Below are positions 8,531 to 16,882 of a stretch of DNA of 64,000 bases, piece after piece. Numbering within the stretch: position 1 is the stretch's first letter; every line of letters starts with the position of its first letter. A program made the translations under genes and the position numbers. The DNA is from Antarctobacter sediminis (GTDB taxonomy: Bacteria > Pseudomonadota > Alphaproteobacteria > Rhodobacterales > Rhodobacteraceae): the NCBI RefSeq assembly GCF_019218285.1, contig NZ_JAHUZG010000001.1, positions 1,520,967-1,584,966 on the forward strand, in the 5' to 3' direction. The notes beneath the pieces are model-generated. The model saw only the letters and a list, made by a program, of their open reading frames with translations, was not told the DNA's origin and searched no databases.

Positions 8531-9982
8531 TCAGGCCATGTGCAGTTTCACATATTCAAAGTCGCCGGGCTTGTTGTCGATGCCCACTTTCGGCGGCGCG
8601 ATCCAGCTGGCGTATTTGCCCGGCTCGTAGACCGGCTTCATCAGCGACTGGATGAAATCGCCATCCGCATGGGTCGGCAGCCACTGGGTGATGCCCTTGT
8701 CGTACTCCGCACCCGACACGTGATTGCCTTCGGGGTCGAAGTTGTGGCCCGCGAAGATGCCGATCTTGCGGTTGAACGCCTGGTGCGGCAGCTTCAGCTC
8801 AAAATGGACACCCGCCTTTTCGATGATCTTGTTCCAGCGACCCACACCGCCAGCGGCATCGCGGATATAGTCATCGCGCAGGCGCATGTTAATCGCGGTC
8901 AGCGCCGGCACGTCCTTCTCGACGATCTTGCCGCCCTCGAGGTCCAGCACCCGGTAGGTGGCGTCCTTGAGCATGTGGTCGTCGTCGATCCGGTTCTCCA
9001 TGTAGCGGCCCTTGATGCCCGCGTTAAAGGCATTGGCCGCGTTGGTCGAAACTTCCTGGCCAAACAGGTCGAGGCTCAGCGTGTAGTGCAGGTTGAGCTT
9101 TTTCTGGATGGTCGGCAGGTCGATCACGTTGAGGTCGCGGATCTTGCCCACGTCATAGGGATCGGTGATGCCCGCCTTGTTCATCGCCTCGACCGTGGCC
9201 TGAATGGTACGGCCCACGCCGGTTTCGCCCACAAACATGTGGTGCGCTTCTTCGGTCAGCATGAAGCGGCAGGTGCGCGACAGCGGGTCGAACCCGGACT
9301 GCGCCAGCGATTCCAGCTGCATCTTGCCGTCACGGTCGGTGAAATAGGTGAACATGAAGAAGGACAGCCAGTCCGGCGTTTCCTCGTTGAAGGCGCCCAG
9401 CATACGCGGTGCCTCCTCGGACCCGGAGGAGCGGCGCAGCAGGTCGTCAGCCTCTTCGCGGCCATCCTTGCCAAAGTATTTCTGCAGCAGGTAGACCATC
9501 GCCCAGAGGTGGCGGCCCTCTTCGACGTTCACCTGGAACAGGTTGCGCATGTCATACAGCGACGGCGCGGTCAGGCCAAGAAAGCGCTGCTGTTCGACCG
9601 AGCCCGGCTCGGTGTCGCCCTGAATCACGATCAGGCGTTTCAGCAGGTTGCGGTATTCGCCCGGAACCTCTTGCCACGCGGGCTGTCCGGCATGTTCGCC
9701 ACAGGGGATCACGCGGTTTTCGACCTGCGGTGCCAGCAGCACGCCCCAGCGATATTCCGGCATCTTCACGTAGTCGAACTTGGCCCAGCCCTTGGGATCC
9801 ACGCTGACGGCGGTGCGCAGGTAGACCATGGACTCCTGAAAATTCTGCGGGATCAGCCGGTTCCACCAGTCCAGATAGCCCGGGTGCCATTTTTCCAGTG
9901 CTTTCAGCACCTTCTTGTCCGACGACAGACCCACGTTGTTTGGGATCTGGGTGTCGTAGCTCACGTTGATCAGATCGAGCAT
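8531..9982 (-). CDS. boxB: Benzoyl-CoA 2,3-epoxidase oxygenase subunit BoxB
   Basis: A 483-residue class I di-iron oxygenase that epoxidises benzoyl-CoA to 2,3-epoxy-2,3-dihydrobenzoyl-CoA. The start MLDLINVSYDTQIPNNVGLS and the iron-ligand helices (NVEEGRHLWAMVYLL near residue 150, TEEAHHMFVGETG near residue 240) are characteristic of BoxB. I chose ATG 9982, which has AGGGAGAG just upstream, rather than the 25 codons of open frame before it. boxC lies 86 bp upstream on the same strand and the small cysteine-rich ORF lies 108 bp downstream. Confidence 0.95.
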   Translation of the reverse strand: MLDLINVSYDTQIPNNVGLSSDKKVLKALEKWHPGYLDWWNRLIPQNFQESMVYLRTAVSVDPKGWAKFDYVKMPEYRWGVLLAPQVENRVIPCGEHAGQPAWQEVPGEYRNLLKRLIVIQGDTEPGSVEQQRFLGLTAPSLYDMRNLFQVNVEEGRHLWAMVYLLQKYFGKDGREEADDLLRRSSGSEEAPRMLGAFNEETPDWLSFFMFTYFTDRDGKMQLESLAQSGFDPLSRTCRFMLTEEAHHMFVGETGVGRTIQATVEAMNKAGITDPYDVGKIRDLNVIDLPTIQKKLNLHYTLSLDLFGQEVSTNAANAFNAGIKGRYMENRIDDDHMLKDATYRVLDLEGGKIVEKDVPALTAINMRLRDDYIRDAAGGVGRWNKIIEKAGVHFELKLPHQAFNRKIGIFAGHNFDPEGNHVSGAEYDKGITQWLPTHADGDFIQSLMKPVYEPGKYASWIAPPKVGIDNKPGDFEYVKLHMA

Positions 9983-10012
9983 GTCTCTCTCCCTTTGGGT
10001 GTGGTGTGGCGG

Positions 10013-10058
10013 GACCGGCGCCTGTGCCGGGGCCCGCCAGGGTGGACCGGGGTCCACC
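10013..10058. promoter_or_regulatory. Hairpins in the boxC-boxB intercistronic gap
   Basis: Two inverted repeats fill most of the 86-bp gap: CCGGC/GCCGG (10015-10030), and an 8-bp perfect repeat GGTGGACC (10041-10048) with GGTCCACC (10051-10058). In the mRNA they would fold between the boxC stop and the boxB ribosome binding site. There is no T tract, so they look more like RNA-processing or stability elements than a full terminator. Confidence 0.5.
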
Positions 10059-10068
10059 GTTGCGCGCG

Positions 10069-11727
10069 TCAGACGCGCTCCATGTTGTATTCACCGCGGA
10101 TGCCGGTGCCGTAGCGTTGCAGGGCCCCGTTCTCGCCCACCGCGTTGGGACGGTTAAAGATCCAGTTCTGCCATGCCGTCAGGCGGCCAAAGATCCGGGT
10201 CTCCATGGTTTCCGGCCCGGCAAAGCGCAGGTTTGCCTCCATGCCGGTCATCGCGTCCGGGCTAAAGCTCGCCCGCTCTTCCATAAAGATGCGGACCTCG
10301 TCCTCCCAGTCGATGTCGTCGAGGATCATGGTCACAAGACCCTGTTCATTGGCCTCTTCGGCCTCCAGCGCCTCGCCGATCTTGCCTTTCAGGGCCTCGA
10401 CATGCTCTGGCTCGGCCAGAAACCGGGTTTCCAGCCGGGTCAGCCCGTTGCCCATCGGATAGGGGCCAAAGTTGGCAGCGGTCAGGGTGATCGCCGCCAT
10501 TGGCCGGTTGTCGCCCTCGAACTCGTCTTCCATCATGTAGCTGCGGTCGACCGCGAACAGGATTTCGGCAAGCACGCCGACAAAGCACGACCCATGTTCG
10601 ACAAAGGCCGCCAGCGAGCGCGAGGTCACGTCGATCCGCTTGAGCGTGCGCTTCCAGTAGTGACGCACCTCGTTGGCCAGCCAGTGATCGGCATTGTCGG
10701 CCAACAGTGCCTCATGTGCGGCCAGCTTTTCGGGATCGCCCTGAGTGCGGAAAATCCACAGCCCCAGTTCCATCTCGTTCAGGCGCAGATGCAGGATCGC
10801 ATCCTCAAGCTCGCGGCAGAGCTTGAGCATATAGGCCTGATCGCCCTGCGCCACGAAGGCGTCCATATCGGCGGGTGCGTCCTCTTCGGGGCCTTTCAGC
10901 GTGATGACGGCTTTGCGCCCTGCCCGGTCCAACTCGACCTCGACCAGCGAATAGGTCACCGCATCCTCCGAGATGCTGCGCGACAGCGGCCCCAGCGTGA
11001 TGCCCTCGGCCACGTCAGGTTTGGCCGAGGCCGCCGCGAATTCCTTGGCGCGTTCGACAACCGTGTCATCGAACTTGGAGTTGGCGATGACCTCGTCAAC
11101 CAGCCGCCAATCCTTGGCGCGCTTGCCTTTCACGCCTTCCTCGATGGAACAGAAGATGTCCGCCAGGTCGCGGCGCACCTTACGCTTGTCGGTGACTCGG
11201 GTCAGCCCGCCGGTGCCCGGCAGAACCGCCAGCAACGGCACCTCTGGCAGGCCCACGGACGAGGTGCTGTCATCGGTCAGCATGATGTGATTGCAGGCCA
11301 GCGCCAGCTCATAGCCGCCGCCCGCGCAGGCACCTTTGACCGCCGCGATATATTTTTGACCGCTCTCCTCCTCGGCGGCCTCGAACCCGTTGCGGGTTTC
11401 ATTGGTGAACTTGCAGAAGTTCACCTTGTGGCTGTGCGCGGCGCCGCCCAGCATCCGAATGTTCGCGCCAGCGCAAAAGACCCCCGGCTTGCCCGACTTC
11501 ATGACCACGGTCTTGACCTCGGGGTGTTCGAACCGCATCCGCTGGACGATGTCGTTCAGCTCGATGTCCACGCCCAGATCGTAGGAATTCAGCTTGAGCT
11601 TGTAGCCGTCGAACAGGCCCGCATCCTCATCCACATCCATGATCAGGTTGGCCACCGGACCATCATATTCGACACGCCAGTGGCGGTATTTTGACGGGTC
11701 GGTCTGAAAGTCGATCATCTTGGTCAT
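10069..11727 (-). CDS. boxC: 2,3-epoxybenzoyl-CoA dihydrolase BoxC
   Basis: A 552-residue crotonase-superfamily enzyme that opens the epoxide ring hydrolytically to 3,4-dehydroadipyl-CoA semialdehyde and formate. The double-length protein, the early VEYDGPVANLIMDVDEDAG, the oxyanion-hole stretch KPGVFCAGANIRMLGG near residue 90, and ACAGGGYELALACNHI near residue 135 match BoxC. I chose ATG 11727 because GGGAGGA lies directly upstream; the longer frame from 11769 lacks this. It is the first gene of the box operon, and its upstream region carries TGCA-type repeats. Confidence 0.95.
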   Translation of the reverse strand: MTKMIDFQTDPSKYRHWRVEYDGPVANLIMDVDEDAGLFDGYKLKLNSYDLGVDIELNDIVQRMRFEHPEVKTVVMKSGKPGVFCAGANIRMLGGAAHSHKVNFCKFTNETRNGFEAAEEESGQKYIAAVKGACAGGGYELALACNHIMLTDDSTSSVGLPEVPLLAVLPGTGGLTRVTDKRKVRRDLADIFCSIEEGVKGKRAKDWRLVDEVIANSKFDDTVVERAKEFAAASAKPDVAEGITLGPLSRSISEDAVTYSLVEVELDRAGRKAVITLKGPEEDAPADMDAFVAQGDQAYMLKLCRELEDAILHLRLNEMELGLWIFRTQGDPEKLAAHEALLADNADHWLANEVRHYWKRTLKRIDVTSRSLAAFVEHGSCFVGVLAEILFAVDRSYMMEDEFEGDNRPMAAITLTAANFGPYPMGNGLTRLETRFLAEPEHVEALKGKIGEALEAEEANEQGLVTMILDDIDWEDEVRIFMEERASFSPDAMTGMEANLRFAGPETMETRIFGRLTAWQNWIFNRPNAVGENGALQRYGTGIRGEYNMERV

Positions 11728-11794
11728 CGGGTCCTCCCTGGTCGCGAAGCTGCACTGAAGGTACATCAATCTGGATTGTAAGTAAACTTATGTA

Positions 11795-11810
11795 TGCACA
11801 ATAAAGCACA
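11795..11810. promoter_or_regulatory. TGCA-type candidate BoxR operator upstream of boxC
   Basis: In the AT-rich gap before boxC, a TGCA at 11795-11798 (context TATGCACAATA) is followed by a similar AGCACATAATA. BzdR/BoxR regulators are known to recognise TGCA repeats, and the same kind of repeats precede the benzoate-CoA ligase gene. Assignment rests on motif and context only. Confidence 0.45.
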
Positions 11811-11869
11811 TAATAGATCACCAAAATTCAGCCACTTACCCCACAATGCCCACCATCACCGCCAACATG

Positions 11870-11885
11870 TGCATTATATTTCATA
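11870..11885. promoter_or_regulatory. Repeat shared with the ligase promoter
   Basis: TGCATTATATTTCATA here matches TGCATTATACTTCACA at 14862-14877 at 14 of 16 positions and has the same orientation relative to the downstream leftward gene. It overlaps the stop codon of the DUF309 gene and lies about 140 bp before boxC. A shared BoxR site or promoter element is the simplest reading. Confidence 0.45.
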
Positions 11886-12317
11886 TTCACTCTCCACCTC
11901 GAGGGAATCAAGGATGGCATGAATCGCCCCAGCCTCAACGCCCATGATCGTCACGTCCCGCGCAGCAGGCAGCAGGTCTCGCGCGATCATGCATATCCGT
12001 CGCACCGCCCGCGGACGGTTCATCCGGTCCTTCAGCAAGGCGTTGGCGGTCTGGATCAGCGCCTGAACGAAACGGCGTTCGGCACTCTCGTCCGGCAGGG
12101 CCATCCAGACCGGTTCCAGCGCCTCATGCGCCTCCCAGAAGAAACCGGTTTCAAGGTAGAAAAGCCCATGGCGGAACGCCGCGCTCTCGGCCAAGTCGTC
12201 CGGTGTCATGCCGCCGCGCACGGTTGCCCGTATCGCGTCAAGGAACCCCTCTGCGTGCCGGGCCGTCTGCCCCGGCACATAGGCATGTGTCGGCCTGTAC
12301 AAGGCCCGCACGGTCAC
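11874..12317 (-). CDS. DUF309 domain protein
   Basis: A 147-residue helical protein with the DUF309 signature near residues 50-68 (FYLETGFFWEAHEALEPVW), followed by RRFVQALIQTANALLK. The biochemical role of DUF309 is unknown. It starts at GTG 12317, overlapping the TGA of the upstream hydrolase gene, so it is translationally coupled to it and belongs to the benzoate-CoA ligase operon as third and last gene. Placement with a benzoate activation enzyme suggests a part in benzoate metabolism, but nothing in the sequence says what. Confidence 0.8.
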   Translation of the reverse strand: MTVRALYRPTHAYVPGQTARHAEGFLDAIRATVRGGMTPDDLAESAAFRHGLFYLETGFFWEAHEALEPVWMALPDESAERRFVQALIQTANALLKDRMNRPRAVRRICMIARDLLPAARDVTIMGVEAGAIHAILDSLEVESEYEI

Positions 12318-13132
12318 GCGCCCTCGGGTTCAGCGGCTTCGATCCGCTCCAGTGTGGCGCAAAAGGCGGCAATGCCCGCCACCACCTGTTCCGGCTGATC
12401 CAGATGCGGTGAGTGGCGACACTCGTCCAGAATCAACAGATCAACCGGCGCATAGCTGCGGCTTTCGACCTCTTCGATCTGGGCAAGAGTGCCGTATTGA
12501 TCCTCGCGCCCCTGCACCGCCAGCGTCGGGATGCGCAGGTAGTCGATCACGTCCGCCACGTTCCACGCCTTGAATCCGGGATCCAGCCAGGCGTCGTTCC
12601 AGCCCCGAAACGTATTGTCCGGGTCGCGATGATACCGCGCCATCTTTTGGCGCAGGTCGGTCGTGGCATAGGCATCGCGCGCCTTGGCGATTTCGGCCAG
12701 CCCCATGTCTTCGGTGAAGAAATGCGGCGCCATCAGCACGATGCCTCGCACCCGCATGTCCGAAACGCCGCCCGCATAGATTGCCGCGATGGTCGCACCG
12801 TCGGAATGCCCGACCAGCACGCCGCGCCGGAACCCGATCGCATCCAGCACCTCGGGCAGCACATCCACCGCCTCGCGCGTCATGTAGTCCAGCGGGCGCG
12901 GCAGCGCGGCCAGATCCGACTGGCCATACCCCGCGCGCGAATAGGCAAAGACGCCAAAGCCTGTCGCCTCGGCCAGCGCCTTGGGGAAGTCGCGCCACAA
13001 CGCCACGCACCCCAAGCCCTCGTGCAACAGTACCAGCGTCGGCGCCGCTTCGGGCGACGGGCCGTAACAGGCATATTCCAGCGACTTGCCACCGGCGGTC
13101 AGAAAGCCGTTTTCCACCCAAGGCGCGGTCAT
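12314..13132 (-). CDS. Alpha/beta hydrolase in the benzoate-CoA ligase operon
   Basis: A 272-residue alpha/beta-hydrolase. The oxyanion stretch LLHEGLGCVALWRDFP is near residue 45, the nucleophile elbow GHSDGATIA is near residue 110 and the catalytic histidine lies in ECRHSPHLDQPE near residue 245, so the triad appears complete. ATG 13132 overlaps the ligase stop (ATGA); the 30 extra upstream codons are ligase sequence in another frame. Hydrolases of this group occur in several box clusters. Ester or lactone hydrolysis connected with benzoate uptake or a by-product is possible, but the substrate is unknown. Confidence 0.85.
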   Translation of the reverse strand: MTAPWVENGFLTAGGKSLEYACYGPSPEAAPTLVLLHEGLGCVALWRDFPKALAEATGFGVFAYSRAGYGQSDLAALPRPLDYMTREAVDVLPEVLDAIGFRRGVLVGHSDGATIAAIYAGGVSDMRVRGIVLMAPHFFTEDMGLAEIAKARDAYATTDLRQKMARYHRDPDNTFRGWNDAWLDPGFKAWNVADVIDYLRIPTLAVQGREDQYGTLAQIEEVESRSYAPVDLLILDECRHSPHLDQPEQVVAGIAAFCATLERIEAAEPEGA

Positions 13133-14658
13133 GCCTGCACCCTCAGCTTGAAACGCTGAATCTTGCCGGTTGCGGTCTTGGGCAGATCCTCGACCACTTC
13201 GACCCAGCGGGGATATTTCCACATGCCGATCTTGTCCTTGACGAAGTCCTTCAACCCGTCGACGGCCGCCGCATCCTGGCCCTCCTTCAGCACGACAAAG
13301 GCCTTGGGTTTGTCCAGCCCTTTGTCATCGGCACAGGCCACCACGGCGGCCTCCAGCACGGCGGGATGTTCGATCAGCGCCTGTTCGACCTCGAAGGGCG
13401 AAACCCAGATCCCGGACACCTTGAACATATCGTCGGTGCGCCCGCAGTAGACATAGCGCCCCTCGGCGGTGCATTCATATTTATCGCCCGTGCGGGTCCA
13501 GTGCCCCTCGAATGTCGATCGCGACTTGTGCCGCCGGTTCCAATAGCCATCCGCCGCCGACGGCCCGCGCACCAGCAGTTCGCCCACCTCACCCTCGGGC
13601 ACATCCTCGTCATGTTCATCGACAAGCCGCACCTCGTAACCGGGGACGGGTGTACCGGAGGTGCCATAGACGATCTCGCCTGGCCGGTTGGACAGGAAGA
13701 TATGCAGCATCTCGGTGGACCCGACACCATCGACGATCTCGGCCCCGGTCAGCTTGAACCACCGTTCGCCGACCTCTTTGGGCAGCGCCTCTCCGGCCGA
13801 AGTGCACAGGCGCAGCACATGCGCCGGCACGCTTTGCCTGTCCATTGCCGCGTTCATCGCCGCGTAAAGCGTTGGCACGCCGCAAAACAGCGTCGGGCGT
13901 TCGGCTTCGAGAATGTCGAATACCACCTCCGGCGTCGGACGCCCGGACAGCAGCACAGTCGTTGCGCCGACGGACATGGGGAAGGACATGGCATTTCCCA
14001 GCCCGTAGGCGAAAAAGATCTTGGCCACGGAATAGACCACGTCGTCTTCGCGGATGCCGATAACCTGCGCGCCAAAGGTATCTGAAGTCGCCTTCAGGCT
14101 GGAATGTACGTGGCGCACCCCCTTGGGCTGACCGGTCGACCCAGAGGAATACAGCCAAAAGGCCATTTCGTCCTCATAGGCCTCGACCGCGTCGATGGGC
14201 TCAGCCCCTTCGACAAATGCACTGTAGCTTTCGGCCCCCTCTGGCGCGGTGCCGATCACCACCACCGCCCGCAGATAGTCATTGTCCTGAAGCGCGGGCT
14301 TGACCGTTTCCCACAGCTTTTCCGACACCACGAGGATCGACGCGCGGCTGTCTGCCAGCACGGTTTCATAGACCGGCGCGGACAGAAGCGTATTCAACGG
14401 CACCGGGATTGCGCCCGCTTTCAACGCGCCCCAGAAAACCACCGGAAACTCGATCTGATCCTGAACGATCATGGCGATACGCTCTTCGCGCCGAACGCCG
14501 TGACGGCACAGGGCCCCGGCAAAGCGCCTGGTCTCCTCGACCAGTTGTCCGTAGGTCAGGTTGCGCTTTTTTCCGTCAGCCTCTCGAAAGGCCACCTTGT
14601 CCCCGCGCCCCTCCGCCACATGGCGATCCACGAAATACAGCGCTGCGTTTCCGTTCAT
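13129..14658 (-). CDS. bclA: Benzoate-CoA ligase
   Basis: A 509-residue AMP-forming ligase that makes benzoyl-CoA from benzoate, ATP and CoA. The start NAALYFVDRHVAEGRGDKVAF, the AMP-binding loop YSSGSTGQPKGV near residue 170, the GVGSTEMLHIFLSNRPG stretch near residue 312 and the C-terminal lysine motif TGKIQRFKLR all fit the benzoate-CoA ligase family. The start has a strong AGGAGGAGG upstream. It leads an operon with the hydrolase and DUF309 genes and is divergent from a MarR gene. 4-Hydroxybenzoate or related ligases are the main alternatives. Confidence 0.92.
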   Translation of the reverse strand: MNGNAALYFVDRHVAEGRGDKVAFREADGKKRNLTYGQLVEETRRFAGALCRHGVRREERIAMIVQDQIEFPVVFWGALKAGAIPVPLNTLLSAPVYETVLADSRASILVVSEKLWETVKPALQDNDYLRAVVVIGTAPEGAESYSAFVEGAEPIDAVEAYEDEMAFWLYSSGSTGQPKGVRHVHSSLKATSDTFGAQVIGIREDDVVYSVAKIFFAYGLGNAMSFPMSVGATTVLLSGRPTPEVVFDILEAERPTLFCGVPTLYAAMNAAMDRQSVPAHVLRLCTSAGEALPKEVGERWFKLTGAEIVDGVGSTEMLHIFLSNRPGEIVYGTSGTPVPGYEVRLVDEHDEDVPEGEVGELLVRGPSAADGYWNRRHKSRSTFEGHWTRTGDKYECTAEGRYVYCGRTDDMFKVSGIWVSPFEVEQALIEHPAVLEAAVVACADDKGLDKPKAFVVLKEGQDAAAVDGLKDFVKDKIGMWKYPRWVEVVEDLPKTATGKIQRFKLRVQA

Positions 14659-14965
14659 GACTTGGCCTCCTCCTGCCTGTCACCCTGTCCGTACCGACCC
14701 GGTGGATCGGCGCATCCGGCGCACGACTGTCCGCACAAGCCTGTCTGAAACGTGCTTCAGACGCGGCCCCTCCTCCGCGCGGAATCGTGTTTTGATAAGC
14801 ATACACCCCAATCCCGCGTTGTGCAATTTTTTGCATCAACATGGCAGCAATTCACCTTTTATGCATTATACTTCACAACCGAAACCGCGCCGTCGCCGTC
14901 AATAAAGGATGCACAATGACAATATGCACACTTGTCACTTTGGCGGACCGGCGTAGGCTGATGCC
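14659..14965. promoter_or_regulatory. Divergent control region between bclA and marR
   Basis: About 300 bp without a gene, much more AT-rich than its surroundings in the right half. It holds a direct repeat TGCA-N6-TGCA (14822-14835), the 16-bp element shared with the boxC promoter (14862-14877) and two more TGCA sites (14910-14913 and 14925-14928) close to the marR start. The TGCA repeats are candidate BoxR sites for bclA; those nearest marR could serve either regulator. Confidence 0.55.
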
Positions 14966-15445
14966 ATGAAAGCCATCCATACCATGCCCGGCCATCTGAT
15001 CCGGCGTCTGCAACAACTCTCATCCTCGGTCTTTGCCGAACAGATGCGCGCCGCCGGGGTCGACCTGACCTCGCCGCAATTTGCGGCACTTGCCATGTTG
15101 CAGGAACACCCCGGGATCGATCAGGCGACCCTCGCAGGCATGATCGCCCATGACCGCGCCACCATGGGCGGCGTGGTCGAACGGCTTTGTGCCAAGGGGC
15201 TGATCGAACGCAGAACCAACCCGAATGACCGCCGGGCCAAGGTTCTGGACCTCACCCCCGAAGGCAAGGCACGCATCACACATATCCGCCCCATCGTCGA
15301 AGACATGCAGCGCAACCTGCTGTCGGGTCTCGACGAAGAAGAACAGCGCGAGTTCCTGCGGTTGGCGACCAAGCTGGCCGAGGCAGGCAACGACCGTACC
15401 CGCGCGCCGCTGCGCCTGCCGAAATCCGGCCGGGACGCGGGCTGA
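14966..15445 (+). CDS. MarR family transcriptional regulator
   Basis: A 159-residue winged-helix regulator. The DNA-binding part spans residues about 35-100 (ATLAGMIAHDRATMGGVVERLCAKGLIERRTNPNDRRAK) with the typical wing DRRAKVLDLT. MarR proteins near aromatic catabolism genes often sense the substrate or its CoA ester. It is divergent from bclA and 66 bp upstream of a PaaG-like isomerase gene on the same strand, so it may control either. The C-terminal 15 residues are basic and probably unstructured. Confidence 0.85.
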   Translation: MKAIHTMPGHLIRRLQQLSSSVFAEQMRAAGVDLTSPQFAALAMLQEHPGIDQATLAGMIAHDRATMGGVVERLCAKGLIERRTNPNDRRAKVLDLTPEGKARITHIRPIVEDMQRNLLSGLDEEEQREFLRLATKLAEAGNDRTRAPLRLPKSGRDAG

Positions 15446-15511
15446 ACGCCGCGTTGATCCGGGCCGCGTGCCGTGGCATCCGTGCGCTATCCGCATTATT
15501 GGAGGGGCAAC

Positions 15512-16300
15512 ATGTCGGACACCATCCTTGTCAACGATCACGGCGACTGGCTTGAAATCACGCTGAACCGGCCAGAGCGGCTCAACAGCTTCACGCCCGA
15601 GATGCACCTTGCCCTGCGGTCCGCGCTGACCCGCGCCGCCGACGACGCCAAGCGCGCAGTCTTGCTGACCGGTGCCGGGCGCGGCTTTTGCGCCGGGCAG
15701 GATCTGGGCGACCGCGATCCGCGCAAGATGGACGGGCCGCCCGACCTTGGCGAAACCGTCCGCACCTATTGGGCGCCGCTGGTGCGCCAGATCCAGGCGC
15801 TGGACATGCCGGTGATCTGTGCGGTCAACGGCGTTGCCGCAGGGGCCGGATCCAGTGTGGCATTGGCTTGCGACATGGTGCTGGCCGCTGACAGCGCCAA
15901 GTTCATCCAGTCCTTTTCCAAGGTTGGCCTGATCCCCGACACCGGTGGCAGCTGGCACCTCACCCGGCTTGTCGGCCCGGCCCGCGCCATGGGTCTGGCC
16001 CTCACGGCCACCCCTCTGCCCGCCAAGCAGGCCGCCGAGTGGGGCCTTATCTGGCAAGCCCTGCCGGATGAAACCCTGATGGACGAGGCCCGCGCCCTGG
16101 CTGCGCGCTTTGCCGAAGGTCCGACCTTTGGCTATGCGCGCACAAAGGAAGCGATCGCCGCCGCCGCAACCAATACATTGGACGCGCAACTTGACCTTGA
16201 GGCCGAGCTAATGAAGGCCTGCGGCGAACATCCCGACTATGCCGAAGGGGTTTCCGCCTTTCTGGACAAACGCAAGCCACAGTTTGGCGGCACGGGCTGA
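15512..16300 (+). CDS. paaG: PaaG-like enoyl-CoA hydratase/isomerase
   Basis: A 262-residue crotonase-fold protein very like PaaG, which isomerises ring-1,2-epoxyphenylacetyl-CoA to an oxepin-CoA. Matching parts are LTGAGRGFCAGQDLGDRD near residue 60, the oxyanion-hole segment NGVAAGAGSSVALACD near residue 108 and the catalytic aspartate in GLIPDTGGSW near residue 140. ATG 15512 has GGAGGGG at good spacing; the frame from 15473 is longer but has no such signal. No other phenylacetate (paa) genes are here, so an isomerase role linked to the neighbouring benzoyl-CoA pathway or to general beta-oxidation is also possible. Confidence 0.8.
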   Translation: MSDTILVNDHGDWLEITLNRPERLNSFTPEMHLALRSALTRAADDAKRAVLLTGAGRGFCAGQDLGDRDPRKMDGPPDLGETVRTYWAPLVRQIQALDMPVICAVNGVAAGAGSSVALACDMVLAADSAKFIQSFSKVGLIPDTGGSWHLTRLVGPARAMGLALTATPLPAKQAAEWGLIWQALPDETLMDEARALAARFAEGPTFGYARTKEAIAAAATNTLDAQLDLEAELMKACGEHPDYAEGVSAFLDKRKPQFGGTG

Positions 16301-16306
16301 CCGAGC

Positions 16307-16789
16307 CTACAGCACAACCTCCCACGCCTGTTCTACGACCTCCGTGCCAAAGCTGACCTTTGGCTCGGAGCGTAGCAACCGCCAACCCATCCGCGCGTAC
16401 AGCGCGCAAGCGGCCCGATGACTTTCATGGGTCCACAACTCCATCCGGCAATAGCCACTGTCCCGCGCAAACCCCATACAGGCGGACAGCAGGCGCTTGC
16501 CGACGCCCTTGCCGCGCGCCTCGGGCACGAGGAAGAACAGACGCAGCTTGGCCATCCCTTCGGCGCTGCCGCGCACGCAAAAGATGCTGCCCAAACGCCG
16601 ATCCCCTTCCCACGCGACAAAGGCACGTTCCGAGGCCGGATCGTGATCCGTTGCGAAATCTTCGAGGATCTGGCGCACGAGCACCGGAAAGCTCTCATCA
16701 AAGCCTTCGTCGCGCGCATATAGCGCACCATGTTGCGCCACCAGCCAATCAATGTCGCCGGGGCCAAGATGCCGAAACTCGATCTCCAT
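16307..16789 (-). CDS. GNAT family N-acetyltransferase
   Basis: A 160-residue GNAT protein with the acetyl-CoA binding segment LRLFFLVPEARGKGVGKRLL (motif A, RGKGVG) near residue 90 and the closing motif ALYARMGWRL near residue 135. The C-terminal half resembles the acetyltransferase part of MarR-GNAT fusion proteins. I use ATG 16789 because the 59 codons of open frame upstream do not look like GNAT sequence, although no clear ribosome binding site precedes it. It is convergent with paaG; the stops are 6 bp apart. Substrate unknown. Confidence 0.8.
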   Translation of the reverse strand: MEIEFRHLGPGDIDWLVAQHGALYARDEGFDESFPVLVRQILEDFATDHDPASERAFVAWEGDRRLGSIFCVRGSAEGMAKLRLFFLVPEARGKGVGKRLLSACMGFARDSGYCRMELWTHESHRAACALYARMGWRLLRSEPKVSFGTEVVEQAWEVVL

Positions 16790-16882
16790 AAGGCAAAGAT
16801 GCCCGCCGCATGCCTTGCAAATCAAGCCTGCCACCGCTAGGTGACAACGATCTTTCGCAGGCTCCGGACAAGGCGGCGGCAC

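Noticed and set aside
6945..8630. Rightward 561-codon open frame across boxA
   Set aside because: Fully antisense to boxA, whose ferredoxin and reductase motifs are intact. Long antisense frames are expected at this GC content.
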